DNA from: Bacillota bacterium
Lineage (GTDB): Bacteria; Bacillota_I; Bacilli_A; Erysipelotrichales; Coprobacillaceae
Length of the DNA: 64,000 bases
NCBI GenBank assembly: GCA_030540195.1
Contig: JAUNWT010000002.1
Location: 35,064 to 99,063, forward strand
Direction: 5' to 3'
This document shows positions 47,054 to 56,486 of the stretch, piece after piece; within the stretch, counting starts at the first letter, position 1; every line of letters starts with the position of its first letter. The notes under the pieces were generated by a model. That model worked only from the letters and a program-made list of their open reading frames with translations, did not search any database and was not told the DNA's origin. Both the position numbers and the translations under genes were made by a program.

Positions 47054-47731
47054 ATCCTTAAAATAATAACCAACCCCAACTTCTGTTACAATAAAATGAG
47101 GGTGATTCGTATCTTTTTCTATTTTTCTTCTTAAAGTTGCCATAAATACTCTTAAAGCATTTTGATTCGAATGATCCTGATAACCCCATATTTCTTTTTG
47201 AATATAATTATGTGTTAATACCTTTCCTCGATGTTCTATCAAAAGTTTCAACAAATTAAATTCAATTGGTGTTAAATGAATTTCCTGTTCATCAATCAAT
47301 ACCTTCCGTGAAATAAAATCTACATACAAATAATCCTTTTGATAGATTTTCATTTCTTCCTCATCTTTTTTGGATAATCTTTTTGCCACTCTAATCCTTG
47401 CAAGAAGTTCTCCCATATAAAATGGTTTAACTACATAATCATTCGCCCCTAAATCAAGTGCTTTTATTTTTTCTTGTTCTTCTAAACGTGCCGAAACAAC
47501 GATAATAGGCTTGGCGGATATCTTTCTAATTTCTTCAATAATTTCCAAACCATCCATATCTGGAAGTCCCAAATCCAAAATAACAATATCTGGTTGATGA
47601 CTATAAAACAAACTCAATGCTTCATGTCCTTGACTTGTCATCAAAATACGATATCCTTCTTGTTCAAAAGACATTTGTAGAAAATGAGAAATATAGGGAT
47701 CATCTTCTACAATCATGATTAAATCATTCAT
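47051..47731 (-). CDS. kdpE: KdpE-like response regulator
   Basis: 226-aa OmpR/KdpE family regulator. The receiver domain (1-115) has phospho-acceptor Asp in DIVILDLGLPDMDG and Lys in NDYVVKPF. The C-terminal winged helix contains LTPIEFNLLKLLIEHRGKVLTHNYIQKEIWG and RVFMATLRRKIEKD. It pairs with the kinase whose stop overlaps its start (TAATG). No kdpFABC genes lie nearby; the likely target is the ktr operon or a remote kdp. Confidence 0.9.
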   Translation of the reverse strand: MNDLIMIVEDDPYISHFLQMSFEQEGYRILMTSQGHEALSLFYSHQPDIVILDLGLPDMDGLEIIEEIRKISAKPIIVVSARLEEQEKIKALDLGANDYVVKPFYMGELLARIRVAKRLSKKDEEEMKIYQKDYLYVDFISRKVLIDEQEIHLTPIEFNLLKLLIEHRGKVLTHNYIQKEIWGYQDHSNQNALRVFMATLRRKIEKDTNHPHFIVTEVGVGYYFKD

Positions 47732-49092
47732 TAAACATTCAACTCCTCATTAGGAATAGTAAAAACAAAACAAGCTCCTTGTTCATCATTCTTTGCTTCA
47801 ATCTCTCCACCATGAGCTTGAATGATAGCTTTACAAATAGCCAGTCCTAATCCTATTCCTTTTTGACTATCATTTGATATATTTGCATCTGTCACAAATT
47901 CATCAAAAATATGTTCTAATATATTTTTAGAAATACCAATTCCTGTGTCTTTGATACTAAACTCTATAGCATCTTTTATCTTTTTTACTTGTATAGTGAT
48001 TTGATCCTTTTCTTTTGTATATTTTAAAGCATTACTTAAAATATTAATAAGTACTTGTACCATAAGTTTCCCATCAACATTGACTAATAATAAATCATCT
48101 GGTACTTCTACTTTAACATTCCTTTTTTCAAGTTCCGGTAAATGATGGATAGCTTCATAAATCAAATCATCAACAACCTCTAAGTTTTTATGTAAAACTA
48201 AATTACCACTTTCTATTTTAGACATGTTTAAAATATTTTCAACAATTTGTGTCAACCAATGAGCTTGATTATGAATATCTTTTGCTAGTGAATAAATATC
48301 CTCACGGCTAAGATTTTCTTGATCCATCATCAATTGACTTGCCCCTACAATTCCTGTAAGTGGTGTCCTTAAATCATGAGAAATGCTTTTTAACATACTA
48401 TTAAGCATATGTTCTCTTTCCATGGCAACTTTTATTTTTTCTTGTTCTAAATAAGTCAGTTCTCTTTCTAAAGCATTACCTAATTGGTTCGCTGCTGCTT
48501 TAATAATAATCATTTGATCTTCATTTAAGTCTTGTTGACTTAAAATTTCAATACTTCCTAAAACTCGATTTATTCCTATAATAGGAATTATTTTTTTACT
48601 TTCTTCTTTTATTTCCAAGGAAATGTTTACTTCTATTTGAACACTTTCTTCAATATATTGTGTTCCTTTAGCCAAAATATGTTCTATTCCTGAAACATTT
48701 AATAATCTTTCTGATAAAATATAAAGCTGTTTTGAAATACTTTCATTCTTTTTTGAAATAATAATTTGTTTTTGAAAACGATCTGTCAAACTACATGCAA
48801 TAATAGAGGTCATCAAAAAGAATATAATAAGCATAAAATCATTAGGATCACTAATATGAAAATCATAATTAGGATTAATATATAAAAAGTTAAAACATAA
48901 AACACTAACGATAGAAGCTAATAAACCATAAAAATAACCTTTCGTAAAAGTCGCTATCAATAAAACCCCAACAATAAAAACCATTAAAATATTTTCTTTA
49001 CCAATACCCATTGAATTTAATGTTTGAGAACAAAATAATTCAGTAGAAATAATAACTATAAAATAGATAAAATAACGAATTTTTTCTTTCAT
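47731..49092 (-). CDS. KdpD-like sensor kinase lacking the N-terminal KdpD domain
   Basis: 453 aa against about 890 for full KdpD. It begins directly at the four-TM DUF4118 block (about 8-100), then a GAF-like domain (about 120-215), HisKA (phospho-His in SISHDLRTPLTGIVG) and HATPase (FSIKDTGIGISKNIL, GIGLGLAICKAIIQAHGG). The cytosolic KdpD/USP sensory half is absent. ATG 49092 with SD TTAGGTGG is used instead of an upstream start overlapping ktrA. Sensor for K+ or turgor by family precedent. Confidence 0.88.
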   Translation of the reverse strand: MKEKIRYFIYFIVIISTELFCSQTLNSMGIGKENILMVFIVGVLLIATFTKGYFYGLLASIVSVLCFNFLYINPNYDFHISDPNDFMLIIFFLMTSIIACSLTDRFQKQIIISKKNESISKQLYILSERLLNVSGIEHILAKGTQYIEESVQIEVNISLEIKEESKKIIPIIGINRVLGSIEILSQQDLNEDQMIIIKAAANQLGNALERELTYLEQEKIKVAMEREHMLNSMLKSISHDLRTPLTGIVGASQLMMDQENLSREDIYSLAKDIHNQAHWLTQIVENILNMSKIESGNLVLHKNLEVVDDLIYEAIHHLPELEKRNVKVEVPDDLLLVNVDGKLMVQVLINILSNALKYTKEKDQITIQVKKIKDAIEFSIKDTGIGISKNILEHIFDEFVTDANISNDSQKGIGLGLAICKAIIQAHGGEIEAKNDEQGACFVFTIPNEELNV

Positions 49093-49109
49093 ATTACCAC
49101 CTAAAGATA

Positions 49110-49763
49110 TCATGACATACACTTTAAGATCATATCAACATCTTTTTTCTTACCAATAACTAAAAGATGATCTTCTACGTTAAAGACATAATCAACAGAT
49201 GGAAGAAAATCCGTTTTATATTCTTTTTTTATACCAATAATATAAACATGAAAAGCAGCACGAACATTCGTTTGTTTAATCGTTTTTCCAAGCCATTGTC
49301 TAAGTGCTGGAATTTCATAAATAGAATACTCATTATCCAATTCAACATAATCATATAAGTTATCATTACTTACACGAATAGCAAGTTTTTCTGCACTATC
49401 ACGATTTGGATAAATCACTTCATCCGCTCCATTTTTTAATAAAAATTTGGCATGAATATCTCTCGTTGCTTGTGAAATAACATACTTTGCACCCAATTCT
49501 TTTAAAAGACTTGTTATTTCTAAACTACTTTGAAAGTTTGTTCCGATACATACAAAACAAATATCAAAATTAGCAACACCAAAACTTCTTAAAACATCTT
49601 CATTAGTACAATCCCCAATCTTAATGTTAGAAATTAATTTTGTGAGATCTTCTAAACGTGACTCATCTTTATCAACGATCATCACTTCATTACCAAGTGA
49701 AATCATATTATTTGTAAGATGGTGTCCAAAACGACCCATTCCTATAATTAAAACTGTTTTCAT
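49110..49763 (-). CDS. ktrA: KtrA/TrkA-type potassium uptake regulatory subunit
   Basis: 217-aa RCK protein. The N-terminal Rossmann fold (VLIIGMGRFGHHLTNNMISLGNEVMIVDKDESR) binds nucleotide, and the RCK_C domain covers about 140-217. It forms the gating ring under the KtrB-type pore encoded 8 nt upstream. Cytoplasmic. SD AGGAGG. Confidence 0.92.
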   Translation of the reverse strand: MKTVLIIGMGRFGHHLTNNMISLGNEVMIVDKDESRLEDLTKLISNIKIGDCTNEDVLRSFGVANFDICFVCIGTNFQSSLEITSLLKELGAKYVISQATRDIHAKFLLKNGADEVIYPNRDSAEKLAIRVSNDNLYDYVELDNEYSIYEIPALRQWLGKTIKQTNVRAAFHVYIIGIKKEYKTDFLPSVDYVFNVEDHLLVIGKKKDVDMILKCMS

Positions 49764-49771
49764 AACTCCTC

Positions 49772-51097
49772 CTATCCAATAGCAATTTTCTCTACTGGAT
49801 TTTTACAATTTGATATTCTTTTTTTCTTTGTAAGAGACAGCGCTAAAGTTAAGCTTCCTACTCTTCCACAATACATTAATAAAATAACAACTATTTTAGA
49901 AACAATTGAAAGTTGCCGTGTAATTCCTGTTGATATTCCTACTGTACCTAATGCTGAAAAAACTTCAAAAAAAACATCTTGCATCGGTAATGTAGGCTGA
50001 TTATCAAAAATAACCATTGAACTTATAATAATAAATATAAAATTAATTAGAAATACAGATGCTGCTTTTTTTATTGTTTTACTATCAAAGCGTCGGTTAA
50101 AAGCATTTGCTTCACTCTTATTTGTCATTGTCGCATAAACAAAAATCAACAAGACACTGAAAGTCGTGGTTTTAATACCACCTGCTGTTGATCCTGGACT
50201 TCCCCCAACAAACATCAAAAGCATCATCAATAAACTGGTTGCCGGTCTTAAATGGGAAACATCAATCGTATTAAATCCTGCTGTACGACAAGTAACTGAT
50301 TGAAACAATGAAGCAAGAATCGCTTCTTCTTGATTTAAAGAAGCCAATGAATGATGACATTCAAAAACATAAAAAAGAAAAGCGCCTCCTAAAATAAAAA
50401 GAAATGATGAAACAAGAACGATTTTTGTTTGTAATAAATAATTTCTAAACTTAAATTTCTTTTCATAGAGGTCTTGCCAAACAATAAAACCAAGACCACC
50501 AATAATAATTAAAACCATAATTGTTATATTCACAATTAAATTGGAAGCATATGGAACAAGAGAACCATAAGGTTCAAGAGTTCCTAACACATCAAATCCT
50601 GCATTACAAAATGCAGAGATAGCATGAAATATTCCTAAATAAATACCTCTAGAAATTCCAAATTTTTCACTAAAAACAACACTTAAAATGATAGCACCTA
50701 TTCCTTCAAAAAGAAAAGTCCCTTTAATAATATGTTTAACCAGTTTTACCCCACCAGAAAGCTTTAAAGAATTCACACTTTCTTCAATCAAACCTCTTTG
50801 TCTTAAACTAATTTTTTTCTTCAGATAGGTTGCTAGAAAAACACCAATCGTGATAAAACCCAAGCCCCCAATTTGAATCAAAATCAAAATAACAATCTGA
50901 CCAAAGAGTGTCCAATGCGTCGCTGTATCATACACAACCAGTCCAGTTACACAGGTTGCACTCGTCGCTGTAAACAAAGCATCTAAAAAATTAGTATGTT
51001 CACTTGCCCATGGCATTAAAAGTAAACACGTTCCAATCAAAATAACAAGAGCAAAGCCTAATGCTATGATCTCAACATTTGTTCTTCTTTTGATCAT
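49772..51097 (-). CDS. ktrB: KtrB/TrkH-type potassium channel subunit
   Basis: 441-aa K+ translocating subunit with the four-fold M1-P-M2 layout. Selectivity-filter pore loops are visible as TATSATCVTGLVVYDTATHW, CNAGFDVLG, CRTAGFNTIDV and LGTVGISTGI. It starts inside the end of the preceding 140-aa gene (26-nt overlap), so it is coupled to it. Conducts K+ (often with Na+) under control of KtrA. Confidence 0.94.
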   Translation of the reverse strand: MIKRRTNVEIIALGFALVILIGTCLLLMPWASEHTNFLDALFTATSATCVTGLVVYDTATHWTLFGQIVILILIQIGGLGFITIGVFLATYLKKKISLRQRGLIEESVNSLKLSGGVKLVKHIIKGTFLFEGIGAIILSVVFSEKFGISRGIYLGIFHAISAFCNAGFDVLGTLEPYGSLVPYASNLIVNITIMVLIIIGGLGFIVWQDLYEKKFKFRNYLLQTKIVLVSSFLFILGGAFLFYVFECHHSLASLNQEEAILASLFQSVTCRTAGFNTIDVSHLRPATSLLMMLLMFVGGSPGSTAGGIKTTTFSVLLIFVYATMTNKSEANAFNRRFDSKTIKKAASVFLINFIFIIISSMVIFDNQPTLPMQDVFFEVFSALGTVGISTGITRQLSIVSKIVVILLMYCGRVGSLTLALSLTKKKRISNCKNPVEKIAIG

Positions 51098-51494
51098 ATA
51101 ATTTTTTAATAATCCTTTCTATATCTTCCTTTTTTTGAAAGATATCAATATTATCACTGTAAAGTTCTATATAGTTTTGTTCACCACATAAAGCATAGAC
51201 ATGGGTATTAAACATATCTCTTTGAATACGATAATTCATCAATAAATTGTAATAATCATCCTGACAACAAAGAATCACATATTGATAACTTTGTTCAAAT
51301 TGATAAATATCTTGTTTACTCATACATTTAATTTTTTTATTTTCATATTTTTTAATATCTTTATATTGATCTTCATAAATAACCAATACATCTGGGTGTT
51401 CTATAGTATCTAATACATCATCTACTTTTATCATTTGTCGATAAATAATAACTAAAATACCAATCAAAACAACCATTAACATATAATCTATCAT
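51072..51494 (-). CDS. Membrane-anchored Rossmann-like protein of unknown function
   Basis: 140 aa with one N-terminal TM helix (about 4-20), then an alpha/beta segment (VLVIYEDQYKDIKKYENKKIKCMSKQDIYQFEQSYQYVILCCQDDYYNLLMNY). Its strand/helix alternation recalls a degenerate TrkA-N domain, without the GxGxxG loop. First gene of the ktr-kdpDE operon (SD GAGGGG). Possibly an accessory of the K+ channel; I do not recognise a named family. Confidence 0.55.
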   Translation of the reverse strand: MIDYMLMVVLIGILVIIYRQMIKVDDVLDTIEHPDVLVIYEDQYKDIKKYENKKIKCMSKQDIYQFEQSYQYVILCCQDDYYNLLMNYRIQRDMFNTHVYALCGEQNYIELYSDNIDIFQKKEDIERIIKKLYDQKKNKC

Positions 51495-51581
51495 AGTAAT
51501 CCCCTCTTTACTTTTATTATAAAATTAGAGGCATTAAGATAGTGTTAAGATACATCCTTTATCCATTAATAAAACATAAAT

Positions 51582-51608
51582 AAAAAGGATCAAGATCATT
51601 CTTGACCC
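51582..51608 (-). terminator. Terminator of the 529-aa membrane protein gene
   Basis: GGATCAAGA / TCTTGACCC arms (one mismatch) with TTTTTA on the minus strand. Confidence 0.75.
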
Positions 51609-53197
51609 TACCAATAATCTCTTTGTTGATCTGTGACTTCTAATGTTTTTGTATTTACTAAGTAAAAATCAACAAGACTTTGTGTACTCGTTTTTTTTAT
51701 ATATTTTTCTAAAACAATTTCATAATCTTCATCATTATTTTTATATTTATTAAAAACAAGAGATAATGTATATTCATCATTTGTACTTACAACTGCATAA
51801 GGATAACCTTTCGCATTCAATTGGTAATCAAAGCATGGATTTTCTAATTTATTTTGTGCTATTAAAAGATCATAAACCTTTTCAAAATAAACTCTTTCTG
51901 AATCATTTCCTAAATCAGTCGTATCACTTTCTTGTTCTGTAGTATCTTGATTGGATTCTTCTGTTTGATTTTGTGATTCATTTTCATTTGTATCCTCATT
52001 ATTTGTTTGAGAATTAGACATTTCAAAAGGATTTGGTGCTAAATAGAGTTCTAAATCCCTCTCATTAGAAACTTCATAAAGTCTTAGATCATCTTGTTTT
52101 TCTAAAATATAAATAAAGTAATAATCCTTTTTAGATTTAAAATAAAGCATTTGATTATTGACTTTATGCAATTTCACTATTTCAGGTGAACTGTTTTTTT
52201 CAAAATAAGCTTTATCATCTTTAATAGTTAAAGTATAGTGTGATGAAATATAGGTTCCTAAATACATGTGATTATTGATTTTAGAAAGAAGTTTATCATT
52301 TTTCGTTTCATTTTCTAAAGAAATCACTTCTATTTTTTGATTTTCTAAAAGATAAAGCACATTTTGATAATTTCCTACTTCTGCCTTATTAGAAACATTT
52401 TTTATTTGTTTTTCAAACTTCCCATAGCCTTTTTTATAATGACTATAAAGTGTCAACCTTTGATTTTGACGTGTATAAGCCATGTCATTATCTAAACGAT
52501 GAATATCATTACTTACAATAAACGGTAAAGCAATATAAAAGATAATCAATAATAGACTCACATAAAGACCAATTCCTTTTTTAAACTTCTTCGCTACAAA
52601 AAAGATAAGGGCTATGCCTAGTATAATACTTGTTATTTGAATAATAGGTATAAGAATTGTAGAAAGAGAAATCATTTCAACCTGATTTACATAACTATAA
52701 ATACCACCTAAGACAAGCTTTCCTAAGCTTAATGAAAAACACATAATAAGAATTGCCATACAAAAAATAAAGAGTTTTGTTTTTTTAACATTTATAGATT
52801 TTGTATTCTTCGCAAATTGATTTAAATAATCATAGAGTTTTTCATCTTTTTCTATCATAATAGAATAATCAATAAAATTCAAAGTTATGGTTTCTTTTGA
52901 AACAACATAATTTTGCAGATCTTTCATTTCAATGAACGTATTGTTATAAAAGAAACGATGATCTTCATCAATATAAACCAGGTCATATCCTAATATTTTT
53001 TTCTTTTTTCTGAAATTTAAATTGATAATGGCCATAGCAGCCACAAAAAGAATAATCCAGGCATAATCGAAATCATATAAAATACTTTCCAAAGCAAAAG
53101 CTAATAGTAAAATATATAAAGATAAAGTAGCTAATTGTTTATACATTTGTTGTTTGATTATATTCTGATATTCAAATTCTTTAATATGCAATTCCAT
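51608..53197 (-). CDS. Membrane protein of unknown function
   Basis: 529 aa. Two N-terminal TM helices (about 22-58), a PH-like soluble stretch (about 60-125), three more TM helices (about 130-220) and a large extracellular C-terminal half. That half holds a low-complexity Asn/Thr/Glu/Gln linker (about 395-435, NNEDTNENESQNQTEES...) before a final beta-rich domain. No known family recognised. ATG 53197 is used because GAGGTG lies at proper spacing. It stands between the ktr operon and a hydrolase gene with the same orientation. Confidence 0.6.
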   Translation of the reverse strand: MELHIKEFEYQNIIKQQMYKQLATLSLYILLLAFALESILYDFDYAWIILFVAAMAIINLNFRKKKKILGYDLVYIDEDHRFFYNNTFIEMKDLQNYVVSKETITLNFIDYSIMIEKDEKLYDYLNQFAKNTKSINVKKTKLFIFCMAILIMCFSLSLGKLVLGGIYSYVNQVEMISLSTILIPIIQITSIILGIALIFFVAKKFKKGIGLYVSLLLIIFYIALPFIVSNDIHRLDNDMAYTRQNQRLTLYSHYKKGYGKFEKQIKNVSNKAEVGNYQNVLYLLENQKIEVISLENETKNDKLLSKINNHMYLGTYISSHYTLTIKDDKAYFEKNSSPEIVKLHKVNNQMLYFKSKKDYYFIYILEKQDDLRLYEVSNERDLELYLAPNPFEMSNSQTNNEDTNENESQNQTEESNQDTTEQESDTTDLGNDSERVYFEKVYDLLIAQNKLENPCFDYQLNAKGYPYAVVSTNDEYTLSLVFNKYKNNDEDYEIVLEKYIKKTSTQSLVDFYLVNTKTLEVTDQQRDYW

Positions 53198-53221
53198 AGA
53201 CATCACCTCTTTTATTTTAAG

Positions 53222-54064
53222 TTATTTATGTTTATCTAAAAAAGCAATGATTGTTTGATAAACGTCTTCATTATAAAAAATACTTCTTCCATGATCTGCG
53301 TCATGAACTCTACCAAAGGTTACTTCATAATGATATTCTTTTAATTTTTCATAAAGTTCAATACTTTGGGTGATTGGTACAACATGATCTTTATCACCAT
53401 GAAGGATAAGAAAAGGTGGTAAATTCATCTTTTCTTTGACATAGGTCATAGGTGATGCTTCTATTAAAAGTTCTTTATCAAGTGAACCTAAAAAATCAAT
53501 CACATTTTTTTCTTCCTGCCAATCATATTTACTATACCAATCATTAAAAGTCATAAAATTCGTTGCCCCATATAAGTCAATAATCCCTTTAAAAGCATAA
53601 CCTTTTTGTAAAGCAATCAATAAAGCAATATGGCCTCCTGATGAATCACCACTTAAATAGACACTGCTTAAATCAATAGGATAATCCTGAGCATTTTCCT
53701 TTAAATATTCAATAGCTTGAACAACATCATTCACTTGCGTTGGATATTTAAAGTCTGGAGCTCCATGATATTGCACAATCGCATAGATATATCCCGCTTT
53801 TACAATTGGTAAGAAATCAAAAATATGATCATTCATATCTTGTGGATACCAGCCTGATCCTTGAACATGAATTATTAGTGGATATTTTCTTTGTTCATCT
53901 AAAATCGTATTTGGGAAAAGAAAACGAATAAGACAATGATCTTGATAGTAGACATCGCGTAAACGACATCTTAAATTTTCTTTATTTCCTTTTAATTCTA
54001 AAGCTCCTTCGATATCTTTAGTATATCTAGGAAATGTTTCATACGAATAATCTTTTACTTTCAT
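53222..54064 (-). CDS. Alpha/beta hydrolase (esterase/lipase-like)
   Basis: 280-aa alpha/beta hydrolase of the BD-FAE/hormone-sensitive-lipase type. The oxyanion region is LIIHVQGSGWYP. The nucleophile Ser lies in SGDSSGGHIALL (about 152), the acid Asp in LILHGDKDHVVPI and the His in HDADHGR. Cytoplasmic, no signal peptide. The ATG at 54064 has SD GGAGGG. It follows cutC copy 2 after a terminator, and its substrate is unknown. Confidence 0.85.
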   Translation of the reverse strand: MKVKDYSYETFPRYTKDIEGALELKGNKENLRCRLRDVYYQDHCLIRFLFPNTILDEQRKYPLIIHVQGSGWYPQDMNDHIFDFLPIVKAGYIYAIVQYHGAPDFKYPTQVNDVVQAIEYLKENAQDYPIDLSSVYLSGDSSGGHIALLIALQKGYAFKGIIDLYGATNFMTFNDWYSKYDWQEEKNVIDFLGSLDKELLIEASPMTYVKEKMNLPPFLILHGDKDHVVPITQSIELYEKLKEYHYEVTFGRVHDADHGRSIFYNEDVYQTIIAFLDKHK

Positions 54065-54075
54065 AAAAACCCTCC

Positions 54076-54099
54076 AAAAAATAAAGGACAAAGTCCTTT
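54076..54099 (-). terminator. Terminator of cutC copy 2
   Basis: AAAGGAC / GTCCTTT stem (54083-54099), T-rich on the minus strand, overlapping the stop. Confidence 0.75.
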
Positions 54100-54838
54100 A
54101 AATACTTCTTACAATTTTTTCAACCAATTCTTTGGATACAACATCATAATCATTTTCATGAGGAACAGGTGCATAAGCATAAGAAACCTCATGTCTGTGT
54201 GTAGTTGGATCATTGACCCAGTCTTTACAAGAACTATGAACTTGATAAATTCCTGTATACTCCATCATTTCTTTGGCGTTACTTGCATTCATACCACTTC
54301 CTGCAAGTATTTCAATTTGACTTCCATATTTTTCTTGTAAATCTTTAATTAAATCTTTTCCATCCATTGCTTTAGGTTTTAATCCACTAGTAAGAATACG
54401 ATCCACCCCTAATTCAATTAATAATTCTATCGAAGCATAAGGATCTTCAACACAATCAAAAGCACGATGAAAAATCACTTCTCCTTGATAACTTTTTATA
54501 ATTTCAATCATTTCTTTTGTTTGTTTAATACAAATAGAACCGTCTTTATTTAAACAACCAAAAGCAATTCCATCGGCTCCATTTTCTAATAAAGATTTTG
54601 CATCTTCTTTCATCACTTCAAATTCAATCTCGTTATAACAAAATCCTGCACCTCTTGGTCTTACCATCGTAATTACTTTTAAATTTGTATTCTTTTTTGT
54701 AAGTTTTAAAGATGCTAGAGATGGTGTTAAACCACCTAAATGTAAAGCACTATTAAGTTCAATGCGTTTTGCCCCACCATGATAAGCATTTAAAGCATCT
54801 TCATAACTTCCACAACATATTTCTATAATTCTTTCCAT
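54098..54838 (-). CDS. cutC: CutC family protein (copy 2)
   Basis: 246 aa, identical to copy 1 except for the last residues (IVRSI against IVKSIC). The core 54128-54823 is identical at every base to 39017-39712; just outside, at both ends, synonymous and non-synonymous changes appear. ATG 54838 has SD GAGG and matches copy 1's start. It is downstream of and coupled to the rluA-type gene, a housekeeping context unlike that of copy 1. Confidence 0.9.
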   Translation of the reverse strand: MERIIEICCGSYEDALNAYHGGAKRIELNSALHLGGLTPSLASLKLTKKNTNLKVITMVRPRGAGFCYNEIEFEVMKEDAKSLLENGADGIAFGCLNKDGSICIKQTKEMIEIIKSYQGEVIFHRAFDCVEDPYASIELLIELGVDRILTSGLKPKAMDGKDLIKDLQEKYGSQIEILAGSGMNASNAKEMMEYTGIYQVHSSCKDWVNDPTTHRHEVSYAYAPVPHENDYDVVSKELVEKIVRSI

Positions 54839-54846
54839 AATTAACC

Positions 54847-55647
54847 TCATTTTTTAAATAGTATTTTTTCTTTTGTATAAGGATGAATAAAACTTATTTG
54901 TACACTTTCTAAATAAAAGTTTCCTTCCTTTGATCCATAAAGAACATCCCCCGTTAAAGGATGATGGAGAGAAGCCATATGCACCCTTATTTGATGAGTT
55001 CTCCCTGTCACCAATTCGCATTCAACTAACGTTTGGTTTTTACGTTGTTCTAAAATATGATAATACGTTTTAGCGTATTGTCCTTTTTCATCAATGATTC
55101 TTTTTATAGAGTCTTCACTTTTTAATAAAGGTTGTTCTACATAACCATCTTCTTTTAAATGACCATCCACTAAACAATGATAAATTCTTTGAACTTGTTT
55201 AATATCTTTTGAAAGCAAAGCATGAGCTTGTGAGCTTTTCGCAACAAGCATATAACCAGATGTATCTTTATCTAAACGGTTGACAAGATGGATTTGGCTT
55301 TGAATTTCTTTTTGTTTGTAATAATACATAAGTGCATGGCATAAAGTATGACTTTGATATCTTTTAGTAGGTATACACGGCATTCCTTTTTCTTTGTCGA
55401 TAATTAAATAATAAGCATCTTCATAAATGATTTTTAAGGGGATGTTTTCTGGTTGAATCGATGATTCTTCTTGAGGAAAGATGATTTCTAATTGATCTCC
55501 TTTTTGAAGAAAGTAGCGTACCGTTTGACTTTTTCCATTAACAAGAAAATCACCCTTATTTTTAATCCTTTTAACCATTGCTTTACTAATTGGTAATTCT
55601 TGCAAATAATCTCTTAATAAAATATTCTTTTCTACTTCTATGATCAT
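54847..55647 (-). CDS. RluA family pseudouridine synthase
   Basis: 266 aa. N-terminal S4-like domain (LLRDYLQELPISKAMVKRIKNKGDFLVNGK), then the catalytic domain with Asp in HLVNRLDKDTSGYMLVA and TGRTHQIRVHMA. It isomerises uridine in rRNA or tRNA. Start overlaps the nadK stop (ATGA), as in the Bacillus yjbN-yjbO pair. Confidence 0.92.
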   Translation of the reverse strand: MIIEVEKNILLRDYLQELPISKAMVKRIKNKGDFLVNGKSQTVRYFLQKGDQLEIIFPQEESSIQPENIPLKIIYEDAYYLIIDKEKGMPCIPTKRYQSHTLCHALMYYYKQKEIQSQIHLVNRLDKDTSGYMLVAKSSQAHALLSKDIKQVQRIYHCLVDGHLKEDGYVEQPLLKSEDSIKRIIDEKGQYAKTYYHILEQRKNQTLVECELVTGRTHQIRVHMASLHHPLTGDVLYGSKEGNFYLESVQISFIHPYTKEKILFKK

Positions 55648-56423
55648 GAATTAATAAAAGCTCTTCTTACTCTTTTAATAAAAGACATTTCTTTATATTC
55701 AATAAAATTAACATAACGTTTTCCAATCGTTACTTCAATACTTTCCACATCATCCATTTGTAGATGAATATGATCAATTCCAATTAAAGCATGTTTAAAT
55801 TGATTTCCTTCAAGTTTAATCGTTTGACTCTCATCTAAAATCAAGCTTGAACCTAAAGAACGATAAGCATTATGATGAATCCCTGCCACTTCTGTCATTT
55901 GCATCAAAGGAATACCTGGATAAATAATTGCTCCCCCTAAAGATTTATTATAAGCGGTTGAACCTGAAGGCGTTGAAACACATAAACCATTTCCTCTAAA
56001 GACTTCAAATAAAACATCATTAATATAAACATGAATGACTTGTGCTTGTAGTCCTTGATCAAGTCTTAACTCATTTAAAGCATAATACGTTTCACTTTGG
56101 TTCTTTTTATTCACTTTTATTTCTAAAAGATAGCGTTTCATTGTCGTAAATTCTCTTGAGGTCACATCTTTAATAAATTGATCTACTTGATCTACTTGAT
56201 AATCTGTATAAAAACCTAATGTCCCCGTATGTATTCCTACAAAACAACAATCCTTATTTAAATAATGATGAACGGCTTCTAAAATCGTTCCATCACCACC
56301 TATAGAAATCACTAAATCAGGATTTTGATCATCATACATAAAAAAATCTTTTAAGCCTTCTTTAATTTTTAAAGCCGTTTCTTTAGAAAGAGCATCATTT
56401 CTTATCATTAATGCGTATTTCAT
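55644..56423 (-). CDS. nadK: NAD kinase
   Basis: 259-aa ATP-NAD kinase. The catalytic GGDGT (DLVISIGGDGTILEAVHHY, about 40-56), VSTPSGSTAYNKSLGGAI and HNAYRSLGSSLIL blocks are intact. It makes NADP. It is first in the nadK-rluA-cutC set and divergent from a CYTH gene, an arrangement like Bacillus yjbK/yjbN. Confidence 0.94.
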   Translation of the reverse strand: MKYALMIRNDALSKETALKIKEGLKDFFMYDDQNPDLVISIGGDGTILEAVHHYLNKDCCFVGIHTGTLGFYTDYQVDQVDQFIKDVTSREFTTMKRYLLEIKVNKKNQSETYYALNELRLDQGLQAQVIHVYINDVLFEVFRGNGLCVSTPSGSTAYNKSLGGAIIYPGIPLMQMTEVAGIHHNAYRSLGSSLILDESQTIKLEGNQFKHALIGIDHIHLQMDDVESIEVTIGKRYVNFIEYKEMSFIKRVRRAFINS

Positions 56424-56486
56424 CTTTCAACCCTCCATATAAGTGTATTATAATATATCCAGAACATTAAGCAAAGAGGCAACGTT

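Noticed and set aside
47051..49092. Evidence for a kdpFABC potassium pump
   Set aside because: Only kdpE and a shortened kdpD are present; neighbours are ktr genes and no kdpA/B/C sequence is in the window.
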